The notes under the pieces are model-generated. The model was not told where the DNA came from. It ran no database searches and worked only from the letters and a program-made list of their open reading frames with translations. DNA of 64,000 nt. Source: Paludibacteraceae bacterium (GTDB taxonomy: Bacteria; Bacteroidota; Bacteroidia; Bacteroidales; Paludibacteraceae). Shown here one piece after another: positions 53,559 to 61,216 of this stretch (positions are counted from its first letter, which is position 1; each line of letters starts with the position of its first letter). The stretch is taken from contig CAJOFU010000026.1 of assembly GCA_905233935.1 (NCBI GenBank), positions 13,113-77,112 of the forward strand, in the 5' to 3' direction. Made by a program: the position numbers and the translations under genes.

Positions 53559-54188
53559 TTAACAGTTTAACAATTTAACCTTCAGTTCATCGACTGAGGC
53601 GCAGGTCTTCCAGCCGAGGAATTGCTCTCCGGCTGCACGGTTCTTGTCGAGGTCATCAACATATACGGTGTGCGCCGAGTCAATCTGCGCCTCACGCTCC
53701 ACGTACTTGAATATTTCTTCCGACGGTTTGCCCATGTGGATGTGGTGGGAAGCAAAGATCCGGTCGAAGTAACGCTCCAAGTGAAACTGCTCGAAGATCG
53801 GATCCCAGTGCATCTGGTTGGAGTTCGATAACAGAATCGTCCTGTAGCCCTCCTTGCGCAGTTCGGCAATATAATCCAATTTCGCTTGCGGCAATTCATC
53901 TAACATCGACATCCACGCACTACGCACATCTTCCGCCGTTGTGCCTTCGTGGCAGTACGGCAACAGCGCATCAACAAACTGCTCCGAAGTGATGTTGCCG
54001 TACTCGTAGTCGTGCATCAGTTGCAGCGTAGCGGCACTCACCGCTACCACACCTTCGCCCTCGTCGTCAATGCCGAGTACGTTACGCACGTTCTCTTCGC
54101 CCATTAGACGCTTGAAGTTACCTACGCAGCGCGGCACATTCAGGTCTATCAGCACGCCGCCTAAATCAAAAACAATGGTATTTGTCAT
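53559..54188 (-). CDS. HAD-family phosphatase, YihX-like
   Basis: A 209-aa HAD-IA hydrolase. Motif I is FDLGGVLIDL with nucleophile Asp8 and Gly in place of the second Asp, as in the YihX subgroup. Motif II is LLSNSN, motif III Lys is in MGKPSEEIF, and motif IV is VDDLDKN. YihX-type enzymes dephosphorylate hexose phosphates such as glucose-1-phosphate; the placement next to a sugar-1-kinase gene fits, but the substrate is inferred. Confidence 0.9.
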   Translation of the reverse strand: MTNTIVFDLGGVLIDLNVPRCVGNFKRLMGEENVRNVLGIDDEGEGVVAVSAATLQLMHDYEYGNITSEQFVDALLPYCHEGTTAEDVRSAWMSMLDELPQAKLDYIAELRKEGYRTILLSNSNQMHWDPIFEQFHLERYFDRIFASHHIHMGKPSEEIFKYVEREAQIDSAHTVYVDDLDKNRAAGEQFLGWKTCASVDELKVKLLNC

Positions 54189-54285
54189 GGTGTTTGGGTT
54201 GTATCCGTTATTCCTTATTTATAAAAAGGGTAAAAATCCCGCAAAATTTGCATTTGTGGGATTTTTGTCAAATTATCTGAGCCGC

Positions 54286-55035
54286 TTACTTTACGTGCTC
54301 GATCTCGGGGTCAACAAGGATACGTCCGCAGAACTCGCAAACGATGATCTTCTTGTGCATGCGGATGTCGAGTTGGCGCTGTGCAGGTATCTTGCTGTGG
54401 CAACCGCCGCAAGAGTCGCGCTCGATGGTAACGACAGCCAGACCGTTGCGGGCGTTCTTGCGGATACGCTTGAAAGCGGTAAGCAGACGGTCGTCAATCT
54501 GACGCTCCAGATCGGTGGTCTTCAGTATCAGCGTCTCGGTTTGCTCCTTCGTCTCGGCGAGGATGGAGTCCAGATCCTGACGTTTGTTGGTCAGATCCAC
54601 CGTACGCTCCTCGATGTCCGTAGTCGTCTTGGCTTTCTCGGCATGCAGTTGCTCGAGGGCGGCAGTGTGCTCCTTGATGCGCTTCTGGCAGAGTTCGATA
54701 TCCAGAGTCTGGTACTCGATCTCCTTACTCAGGTTGTCGTACTCGCGGTTGTTGCGCACGTTGTCCTGTTGCTCTTTGTAGCGCGAGATAGAGGCGTTGT
54801 CGTTCTCGATCTGCACACGACGGTCGCTGATCTTCGTCTCCAGATCCTTGATGTCGTTCTCGATGTTTGTGAGACGAACTTTCAGTCCCTCAACCTCGTC
54901 GGACATATCTTTCACCTCTTGCGGCAGTTCGCCGGCAAGGGTGCGGAGTTCGTCAATCTTCGAGTTGACTTGCTGCAGTTCGTACAGCGCTTTGAGTTTC
55001 TGCTCAATAGTGAGCTCTTTTTCTTCTTTTTTCAT
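54286..55035 (-). CDS. coiled-coil protein with C-terminal C4 zinc ribbon
   Basis: A 249-aa protein of the CT398-like family. The ATG at 55035 (MKKEEKELTIEQK) is preferred over a longer frame from 55077. Residues about 10-185 are a long heptad-rich coiled coil; the end carries the zinc ribbon CGGCHSK ... CEFCGRIL. The function is unsettled; related proteins are discussed in nucleic-acid transactions and secretion. It lies directly downstream of the Nif3-like gene, a pairing common in Bacteroidota. Confidence 0.88.
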   Translation of the reverse strand: MKKEEKELTIEQKLKALYELQQVNSKIDELRTLAGELPQEVKDMSDEVEGLKVRLTNIENDIKDLETKISDRRVQIENDNASISRYKEQQDNVRNNREYDNLSKEIEYQTLDIELCQKRIKEHTAALEQLHAEKAKTTTDIEERTVDLTNKRQDLDSILAETKEQTETLILKTTDLERQIDDRLLTAFKRIRKNARNGLAVVTIERDSCGGCHSKIPAQRQLDIRMHKKIIVCEFCGRILVDPEIEHVK

Positions 55036-55095
55036 ATTCTTTGTAAAATTTAAATTCTCCAATCCTTCACTCTTCAATCTCCAATCTCCAATCCT

Positions 55096-55875
55096 TCACT
55101 CCTTCATCACATGCACCGGCGACGCATCCGCCTCTGACATTTTGACTTCCACTTTTCCTCGCAGCAGTTCGGCGAAGATGTCTCTTGTGAAGTGCTCCGA
55201 CGTCCAGTGGTCGATATCCACTGCCATGATCTGCCCGGCTGCGGCTTGCATGTCGTGGTACTTCATGTCGGCAGATAGATATGTATCTGCTCCGGCAGCA
55301 ATAGCATCGGGGATGAACTCCGCACCGGCTCCTCCGCACAGTGCCACACGGCTGATGGTCGGCTTCACCGGCTCGGTGTAGCGCACATAGTCTGCGCCGA
55401 ACACCTGTTGCACCTGTTTGAGCCACGCTGACCACAGAACAGCCTTCGGCAGCGTACCTATTACGCCTAATCCCACCAGTTTGTCTTCCGACGAGGGAAC
55501 AAGGATGCGTATATCTTGCAGCCCCAGCTGTTCAGCCATTCGTCCCGACACACCCCGCAAGGCTTTGTCCATGCTCGTGTGCGACGAGTAGATGGCTATG
55601 TCGTGGCGTATAGCCTCTGCCACACAGCGTTCCTGTGGCGTGGAGCCTGTCAGGTGCTTGAGCCCGTGAAAAAGCAAAGGATGGTGCGACAATATCATGT
55701 CACAACCAACCCTTATCGCTTCGGCGACTACCGCTTCGGATACATCAACCGACAGCAGTACAGAGTGTATCTCCCTGCTTACATCGCCAACCTGCAACCC
55801 CGAATTATCCCACGCCTCTTGCTGTCTCCGCGGTGCTACAGATTCTATGATATCAATTATTTCTTTGAGTAACAC
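55096..55875 (-). CDS. Nif3-like dinuclear metal-centre protein
   Basis: A 259-aa member of the Nif3/YbgI (GTP cyclohydrolase 1 type 2-like) family. It carries EAWDNSGLQVGD near the N-terminus, the metal-binding SHHPLLFHG (His residues), YSSHTSMD, and the C-terminal DIDHWTSEHF ligands. A GTG start at 55875 overlaps the upstream gene's TAG by one base, so translation is coupled. The molecular role of the family is not firmly known. Confidence 0.92.
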   Translation of the reverse strand: MLLKEIIDIIESVAPRRQQEAWDNSGLQVGDVSREIHSVLLSVDVSEAVVAEAIRVGCDMILSHHPLLFHGLKHLTGSTPQERCVAEAIRHDIAIYSSHTSMDKALRGVSGRMAEQLGLQDIRILVPSSEDKLVGLGVIGTLPKAVLWSAWLKQVQQVFGADYVRYTEPVKPTISRVALCGGAGAEFIPDAIAAGADTYLSADMKYHDMQAAAGQIMAVDIDHWTSEHFTRDIFAELLRGKVEVKMSEADASPVHVMKE

Positions 55876-56408
55876 TATCCTCTCTTCGTGCCTACGCCCG
55901 TCTTCACCGTCCCGGCAGCCGATTTGCTGGTCTTGACCGAAGCCTTTGGTGCTAATTGCTTATCGGCTTTCGACTTTTGACCTTCGACTTTCGACTCGGC
56001 AACCTCCTCGTCCTCTTTCAGCGTGAAGTCCGTGAATCCGGCAGCTACGAGCAGGTTGTACCAGGCAATGAACTTACGGATATCCGAAGGATAAACGCGG
56101 TCGCGGTCGAAGGTCGGCAGCACTTCGGCAAAGAATGCGCGCAACTGCTCGGTGTCGGCTTTCTTGGCGTCGAGCTCGATGGCTTTGAATTCGAACTTCT
56201 TGCCGGCTGCATTCAGTACCTCGCTCAGCGAAACATCTTCGCCCGTCGTGTACATCGACACCTCTGCCAGCGATACAATCTTGTCGCGCGAATAGGTTGG
56301 CATGCGTTTGCCGTCAACCAGTGACTCCACAATCAGCATATTCGTGCCGCGGCTAACTAACTTGTATAAACCCGGTTTGCCGGTGATTGCAAGAATGTTT
56401 TTAAGCAT
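55875..56408 (-). CDS. DUF5606-family protein
   Basis: A 177-aa Bacteroidota-specific protein. The conserved N-terminal domain begins MLKNILAITGKPGLYKLV, then SLVDGKRMPTYSRDKIVSLAEVSMYT, then a helical region FVE-like DRDRVYPSDIRKFIAWYNLL. The tail (residues about 130-177) is low-complexity, rich in Lys, Ala, Ser and Thr. No function is established that I know of. It is first of a three-gene operon with the Nif3-like and zinc-ribbon genes, driven by promoter 56461-56492. Confidence 0.88.
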   Translation of the reverse strand: MLKNILAITGKPGLYKLVSRGTNMLIVESLVDGKRMPTYSRDKIVSLAEVSMYTTGEDVSLSEVLNAAGKKFEFKAIELDAKKADTEQLRAFFAEVLPTFDRDRVYPSDIRKFIAWYNLLVAAGFTDFTLKEDEEVAESKVEGQKSKADKQLAPKASVKTSKSAAGTVKTGVGTKRG

Positions 56409-56460
56409 ATATATACAATTTTATTTCAACGTTCAATTTTCAATTTGCAAATTTCGGCTG

Positions 56461-56492
56461 CAAAGATAAGAAAATATTTGCAAAAATGCAAA
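56461..56492 (-). promoter_or_regulatory. promoter of the DUF5606-Nif3-zinc ribbon operon
   Basis: On the minus strand TTTG (56489-56492), 20 bases, TATCTTTG (56461-56468). It overlaps the divergent smpB promoter. Confidence 0.87.
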
Positions 56493-56508
56493 TCTTTTTG
56501 TAACTTTG
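56477..56508 (+). promoter_or_regulatory. promoter of smpB
   Basis: TTTG (56477-56480), 20 bases, TAACTTTG (56501-56508). Its -33 region lies within the spacer of the divergent promoter, so the two cannot be occupied at once. Confidence 0.87.
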
Positions 56509-56602
56509 TGCGATTTTTTTGCAAAAACTGCAAACTCAATTGCAAAATTGCAGTTTCTACTTACATAAATTGTAATTTGTAAATAATTAAATTGTAAATC
56601 TT

Positions 56603-57058
56603 TTGCGTCTAAAGAGCGAAGTAAATATCAAGAACCGTCGGGCTACGTTCGACTATGAGATACTGGAGCGTTACACCGCTGGTATCCAGCTCTTCGGCAC
56701 GGAGATCAAGTCTATCCGTGAGTCGAAGGCGAGCCTTGCTGACTCCTACTGCCAGTTTGTCGGCTCGGAGCTTTTCGCCAAGCAGATGCACATAGCCCAG
56801 TATCAGTTCGGCAGTTACGCCAACCACGATGTGTTCCGTGACCGCAAACTGCTGCTGAACAAACGCGAACTGCGCAAACTTCAGAAAGCAACCAAGGACA
56901 CCGGCAAGACAATCATCCCGCTCCGCATGTTCATCAATGACAGCGGTCTCGCCAAACTCGAGATAGCCCTCTGCCAAGGCAAGCACAGCTACGACAAACG
57001 CCAGTCTCTGCGTGAGGCGGACGACAAACGCGAGATGCAACGACTGATGGCACGATAA
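56603..57058 (+). CDS. smpB: SsrA-binding protein
   Basis: SmpB delivers tmRNA to stalled ribosomes. The family core is complete: [33 protein letters not shown], and a basic C-terminal tail ending [12 protein letters not shown]. Length 151 aa is normal. No ATG is available: the frame closes with TAA at 56588-56590, so the start must be TTG at 56603 (or an unusual ATT at 56591). The tmRNA gene itself is not in the window. Confidence 0.94.
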   Translation: MRLKSEVNIKNRRATFDYEILERYTAGIQLFGTEIKSIRESKASLADSYCQFVGSELFAKQMHIAQYQFGSYANHDVFRDRKLLLNKRELRKLQKATKDTGKTIIPLRMFINDSGLAKLEIALCQGKHSYDKRQSLREADDKREMQRLMAR

Positions 57059-57063
57059 ACAAT

Positions 57064-57141
57064 TTGAAACTTGAAATTCGAAACTTGAAATTCGAAACTT
57101 GAAATTTGAAACTTGAAATTTGAAACTTGAAACTTGAAATA
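57064..57141 (+). repeat. 14-bp tandem repeat between smpB and gpmI
   Basis: About five units of GAAACTTGAAATT(C/T), each itself made of two 7-mers, fill the spacer up to the leader of gpmI. Confidence 0.9.
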
Positions 57142-57156
57142 TATAAATTTAATGAT

Positions 57157-58683
57157 ATGAGCAAAGCATTACTAATGATTCTCGACGGCTGGGGAATCGG
57201 AAACAAAGACAAAGCCGACGCAATCTATTGCACTTCTACTCCGCATTGGAACAAACTCGTAGAAACGTATCCTAACTCCCAACTGCAAGCCAGTGGCGAG
57301 AACGTTGGTCTGCCTGACGGACAAATGGGTAACTCCGAGGTAGGCCACCTTAATATCGGTGCGGGACGTGTTGTATATCAAGACCTTGTAAAGATCAATC
57401 GTGCCTGCAAGGACGGCTCGATCCTCCAGAACCCTGAAATTCAGTCTGCCTTCGGTTACGCCAAGGAGCATGGCAAGAACCTGCATATCATGGGTCTGAC
57501 CAGCGACGGTGGTGTACACAGCTCGCTCGATCACCTGTTCTACCTCTGCGATATCGCCAAGGAGTACGGCTTGCAGGGCAAGACCTTTGTGCACTGTTTC
57601 ATGGACGGCCGTGACACCGACCCGCGTTCGGGTATAGGTTTCATTGACGCCCTCGAAGCCCACCAAGCCAAGTCTTGCGGCGAGATCGCTTCTATCTGTG
57701 GACGTTTCTACGCCATGGATCGTGACAAACGCTGGGAGCGTGTAAAGGAAGCCTACGACTTGTTGGTAAGCGGCAAAGGCGCTGAGTTCGAGAACATGCA
57801 CGAAGCCATGCAAGCCAGCTACGATGCTGACGTAACCGACGAGTTCATCAAGCCTATCGTGCATGTTCGCAACGGTCAGCCCCTCGCCAAGATTGGCGAA
57901 GGGGACGTAGTGATCTTCTTCAACTACCGCAACGACCGCGCCAAGGAGATCACCATCGCCCTGACGCAACACGATATGCCTGAGCACGGCATGCACTCCA
58001 TCGCCAACCTGCAATACTACTGCATGACACCGTACGACAGCACTTTCCAAGGGCTGCATATCCTGTTCCCGAAAGAGAACGTGACGAACACCCTCGGCGA
58101 GATCGTATCCAAAGCCGGACTCAAGCAACTGCGTATAGCCGAGACCGAGAAGTTCGCTCATGTGACGTTCTTCTTCTCCGGCGGTCGTGAGGCTGAGTTC
58201 GAGAATGAGGACCGCATCCTCATCCCCAGCCCGAAGGTTGCTACCTACGACCTACAGCCGATGATGTCCGCACCCGAGGTAACCATCGCCCTGCGCGATG
58301 CACTCAACTCGCAGAAGTACGACTGCATAATCCTCAACTACGCCAACGGCGATATGGTCGGTCACACCGGCGTATACAACTCCATCCAACAGGCAATCAC
58401 CGCTATCGACATCTGTGTCAACGAGACCGTCGAAGCCGCTCTGCGCAACGATTATGAGATCATCATCATCGCCGATCACGGCAACTGCGACAACGCCATC
58501 AACGCCGACGGCACGCCGAACACCGCGCACTCACTCAACCCCGTACCGTTTGTCTATATCAGCAATAATCACAAGGACGCCAAGGTTGACTGCGGTATCC
58601 TCGCCGACGTAGCACCCTCTATCTGCCACATCCTCGGCATCGCACAACCCGCTGAAATGACAGGACATAACTTGATAAAATAG
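57157..58683 (+). CDS. gpmI: 2,3-bisphosphoglycerate-independent phosphoglycerate mutase
   Basis: This manganese-dependent glycolytic enzyme interconverts 3- and 2-phosphoglycerate. The ATG at 57157 ([13 protein letters not shown]) is chosen; an earlier in-frame start lies in the repeat spacer. Asp in ILDGWG, the phosphoserine nucleophile Ser60 in [13 protein letters not shown], and the ligands in [16 protein letters not shown] and IADHGNCD are all present. Length 508 aa is typical. Confidence 0.97.
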   Translation: MSKALLMILDGWGIGNKDKADAIYCTSTPHWNKLVETYPNSQLQASGENVGLPDGQMGNSEVGHLNIGAGRVVYQDLVKINRACKDGSILQNPEIQSAFGYAKEHGKNLHIMGLTSDGGVHSSLDHLFYLCDIAKEYGLQGKTFVHCFMDGRDTDPRSGIGFIDALEAHQAKSCGEIASICGRFYAMDRDKRWERVKEAYDLLVSGKGAEFENMHEAMQASYDADVTDEFIKPIVHVRNGQPLAKIGEGDVVIFFNYRNDRAKEITIALTQHDMPEHGMHSIANLQYYCMTPYDSTFQGLHILFPKENVTNTLGEIVSKAGLKQLRIAETEKFAHVTFFFSGGREAEFENEDRILIPSPKVATYDLQPMMSAPEVTIALRDALNSQKYDCIILNYANGDMVGHTGVYNSIQQAITAIDICVNETVEAALRNDYEIIIIADHGNCDNAINADGTPNTAHSLNPVPFVYISNNHKDAKVDCGILADVAPSICHILGIAQPAEMTGHNLIK

Positions 58684-58701
58684 ACCGCTGACGCTCAAAG
58701 A
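58682..58701 (+). repeat. left-half copy preceding the mini structured element
   Basis: AGACCGCTGACGCTCAAAGA repeats the left arms (AGACCG, CTCAAAGA) of the element at 58704-58777, immediately upstream of it and just after the gpmI stop. Confidence 0.75.
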
Positions 58702-58703
58702 AA

Positions 58704-58777
58704 AAAGACCGCCTACGGCTCAAAGAGTAATTAGGCTTTTGTCTTTTGTCTTTGAGTGAACGAAGTAAACGGTCTTT
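58704..58777 (+). repeat. mini structured element E (74 bp)
   Basis: P1 is AAAGACCG (58704-58711) with CGGTCTTT (58770-58777). P2 is GCC-TAC-GGC (58711-58719). P3 is CTCAAAGA (58719-58726) with TCTTTGAG (58749-58756). P4 is AC-GAA-GT (58760-58766). This is the same order of stems as elements A-D in half the length and without their TTTATTT ends. It ends 18 bases before the rsfS ATG. A partial copy on the other strand is at 19636-19684. Confidence 0.78.
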
Positions 58778-58795
58778 CGACTAAAAGAAATAATT

Positions 58796-59158
58796 ATGGC
58801 TAAAGAAGTATCAACTAAGAAACTCCTCGAAGAGATCATCGAAGGTATCCGTAACCGCAAAGGCGAACGCATTGTGCAGATCGACCTGCGCAAGATCAAG
58901 GAAGCCCCCGTTGAGTATATGATCATCGCCCAAGGCAACAGCAACACCCAGGTAGCTGCCATCGCTGCCGAGGTCGACGATCACGTACGCACCGTCACCC
59001 ACGTTCACCCGCTTTCACATGCCGGCGAAGAGGCTGCCGAGTGGATAGCACTGGACTACGGATCGGTGTTCGTGCATATCATGCAACGCGAACCGCGGGC
59101 GTACTACGACCTCGAGCATCTCTGGGCAGACGGAAAAATTACAGAAATAGAAGACTAA
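58796..59158 (+). CDS. rsfS: ribosome silencing factor RsfS
   Basis: A 120-aa protein of the RsfS/YbeB/Iojap family, which binds L14 and prevents 30S joining in starvation. Conserved stretches are YMIIAQGNSNTQVAAIA, WIALDYGSVFVHIM and YYDLEHLWAD. It is followed 7 bases later by ftsH, an arrangement common in Bacteroidota. Confidence 0.95.
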   Translation: MAKEVSTKKLLEEIIEGIRNRKGERIVQIDLRKIKEAPVEYMIIAQGNSNTQVAAIAAEVDDHVRTVTHVHPLSHAGEEAAEWIALDYGSVFVHIMQREPRAYYDLEHLWADGKITEIED

Positions 59159-59165
59159 CAACCTT

Positions 59166-61214
59166 ATGAGCGACAACCGAAACAGAAAACAACCCCAGCC
59201 GAATAGCCCTATCGACAAGAACAACCCGAACAACCGCAAAGAGCCCGGCAAATGGAGAGGACTGCTGACTACCTTTTTCTACGTGGCAGCAGTGTTCCTC
59301 GTCGTGAGCTGGTTCTTCGGTGACAAAGACTCCCGCACCAAGAAAGAGTTGAGTTACACGAAGTTCACCGCGTACGTCGAGAGTAACATGGTCGAGAAAC
59401 TCGTCGTTTACGACGACAACTCTGCCAAGGCTACCATCCGACCGATGCACTATGCCATCGTTTTCGGCGACCAGGACAGCGGCGAAGCGGCGAAAGGATT
59501 GATCAAGACCCAAGTGCCCTCCACTGAAGAGGTGTCGAAGTTCATGGACGGCGTCAACGCTGCCCGCAAAGACAAAGGTCTCGCGGCAATAGATGTGACC
59601 TTCGAGAAGTCCAAAGACTACTGGTATCTCATTCTCGTCAATGTGCTGCCGTTCTTGTTCATCATCCTGTTCTTCTTCTGGATGAGCCGCGGCATAAGCG
59701 GTGCAGGTGGTATAGGCGGTATCTTCGGCGTAGGCAAAGCCCAGGCGCAGGTCTTTGACAAGGACAAACAGCAGAAAGTCACCTTCAAAGACGTAGCCGG
59801 ACTCGAAGGCGCCAAGCAAGAGGTTGAGGAGATCGTATCCTTCCTCAAGAACCCCGACAAATACACCGCTCTCGGCGGCAAAATCCCCAAGGGCGCACTG
59901 CTCGTAGGACCTCCGGGTACAGGTAAGACCTTGCTCGCCAAGGCGGTAGCAGGTGAGGCTGACGTACCTTTCCTCTCGATGTCCGGTTCGGACTTCGTGG
60001 AGATGTTCGTGGGCGTTGGAGCGAGTCGTGTGCGCGATCTCTTCCGCCAAGCCAAGGAGAAAGCCCCGTGTATCATCTTCATCGACGAGATTGACGCCGT
60101 AGGCCGTGCGCGTGGCAAGAACGTGCTCACCGGCGGCAACGACGAACGCGAATCGACACTCAACCAGCTCCTCACCGAGATGGACGGCTTCGGTACGAAC
60201 AGCGGCGTGATCATCCTCGCTGCCACCAACCGTGCCGATGTCCTTGACTCCGCACTACTTCGTGCCGGACGATTCGACCGGCAGATTCACGTCGAGTTGC
60301 CCGACTTACAGGAGCGCAAGGAGATCTTCGGCGTACACCTGCGTAACATCAAACTCGCCAAAGCGGTGGACGTGGATTTCCTCGCCAAGCAGACGCCGGG
60401 CTTCAGTGGTGCGGATATTGCCAATGTCTGCAACGAAGCCGCACTCATCGCTGCGCGTCATGACAAGAAAGAAGTGGACAAACAGGACTTCATGGACGCT
60501 GTCGATCGCATCATAGGCGGTCTGGAGCGCAAGACGAAGATCATGACCCAGGAGGAGAAACGCTCTGTCGCCTACCACGAAGCCGGTCACGCTACGATCT
60601 CCTGGCTGCTGCAATACGCCAACCCGCTCGTCAAGGTCACTATCGTTCCCCGTGGCGTGGCTCTCGGCGCAGCATGGTATCTGCCTGAGGAGCGCCAGCT
60701 CACCACCAAGGAGCACATCCTCGACGAACTCTGTTCGCTCTTGGGCGGACGCGCTGCCGAGCAACTCTTCCTCGACCACACTTCTACCGGCGCACTCAAC
60801 GATCTGGAACGTGCAACCAAACAGGCGTACGCGATGGTTGCCTACTATGGCATGAGCGACAAACTCAAAGACGTCTCGTTCTACGACTCTACCGGTCGTT
60901 ATGAGTACGGATTCAGCAAGCCGTACTCCGAATCCACTGCCGAGACCATCGACAAGGAGACCGAAGCCATCATTGCCGAGCAGATGAAACGCGCCAAACA
61001 GATCCTCACCGACCACGCAGACCAGCATCACCAACTCGCAGAAATGCTCGTGGAGCGTGAGGTCATCACACACGAGGATGTTGAGCGCATACTTGGTCCG
61101 CGTCCGTGGAAGAGCCGTGGCGACGAGATCATTGCCGCCAACACAGCCCTATCCGGCATCAAAGAAACCCCGGAAACTCCGGAAACTCCGGATAATATAG
61201 AACAACCCGCATAA
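59166..61214 (+). CDS. ftsH: ATP-dependent zinc metalloprotease FtsH
   Basis: A 682-aa membrane-anchored AAA+ protease for membrane and regulatory proteins. There are two transmembrane segments (about residues 35-55 and 155-180) around a periplasmic domain, Walker A GPPGTGKT near 248, Walker [36 protein letters not shown] in part, and the zinc site HEAGH at 471-475. The C-terminus has a short Pro-Glu-Thr repeat ([10 protein letters not shown]). It lies between rsfS and an M16 peptidase gene. Confidence 0.97.
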   Translation: MSDNRNRKQPQPNSPIDKNNPNNRKEPGKWRGLLTTFFYVAAVFLVVSWFFGDKDSRTKKELSYTKFTAYVESNMVEKLVVYDDNSAKATIRPMHYAIVFGDQDSGEAAKGLIKTQVPSTEEVSKFMDGVNAARKDKGLAAIDVTFEKSKDYWYLILVNVLPFLFIILFFFWMSRGISGAGGIGGIFGVGKAQAQVFDKDKQQKVTFKDVAGLEGAKQEVEEIVSFLKNPDKYTALGGKIPKGALLVGPPGTGKTLLAKAVAGEADVPFLSMSGSDFVEMFVGVGASRVRDLFRQAKEKAPCIIFIDEIDAVGRARGKNVLTGGNDERESTLNQLLTEMDGFGTNSGVIILAATNRADVLDSALLRAGRFDRQIHVELPDLQERKEIFGVHLRNIKLAKAVDVDFLAKQTPGFSGADIANVCNEAALIAARHDKKEVDKQDFMDAVDRIIGGLERKTKIMTQEEKRSVAYHEAGHATISWLLQYANPLVKVTIVPRGVALGAAWYLPEERQLTTKEHILDELCSLLGGRAAEQLFLDHTSTGALNDLERATKQAYAMVAYYGMSDKLKDVSFYDSTGRYEYGFSKPYSESTAETIDKETEAIIAEQMKRAKQILTDHADQHHQLAEMLVEREVITHEDVERILGPRPWKSRGDEIIAANTALSGIKETPETPETPDNIEQPA

Positions 61215-61216
61215 CA

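Noticed and set aside
57172-58161. 329-codon minus-strand frame inside gpmI
   Set aside because: Shadow of gpmI; no recognisable motif.
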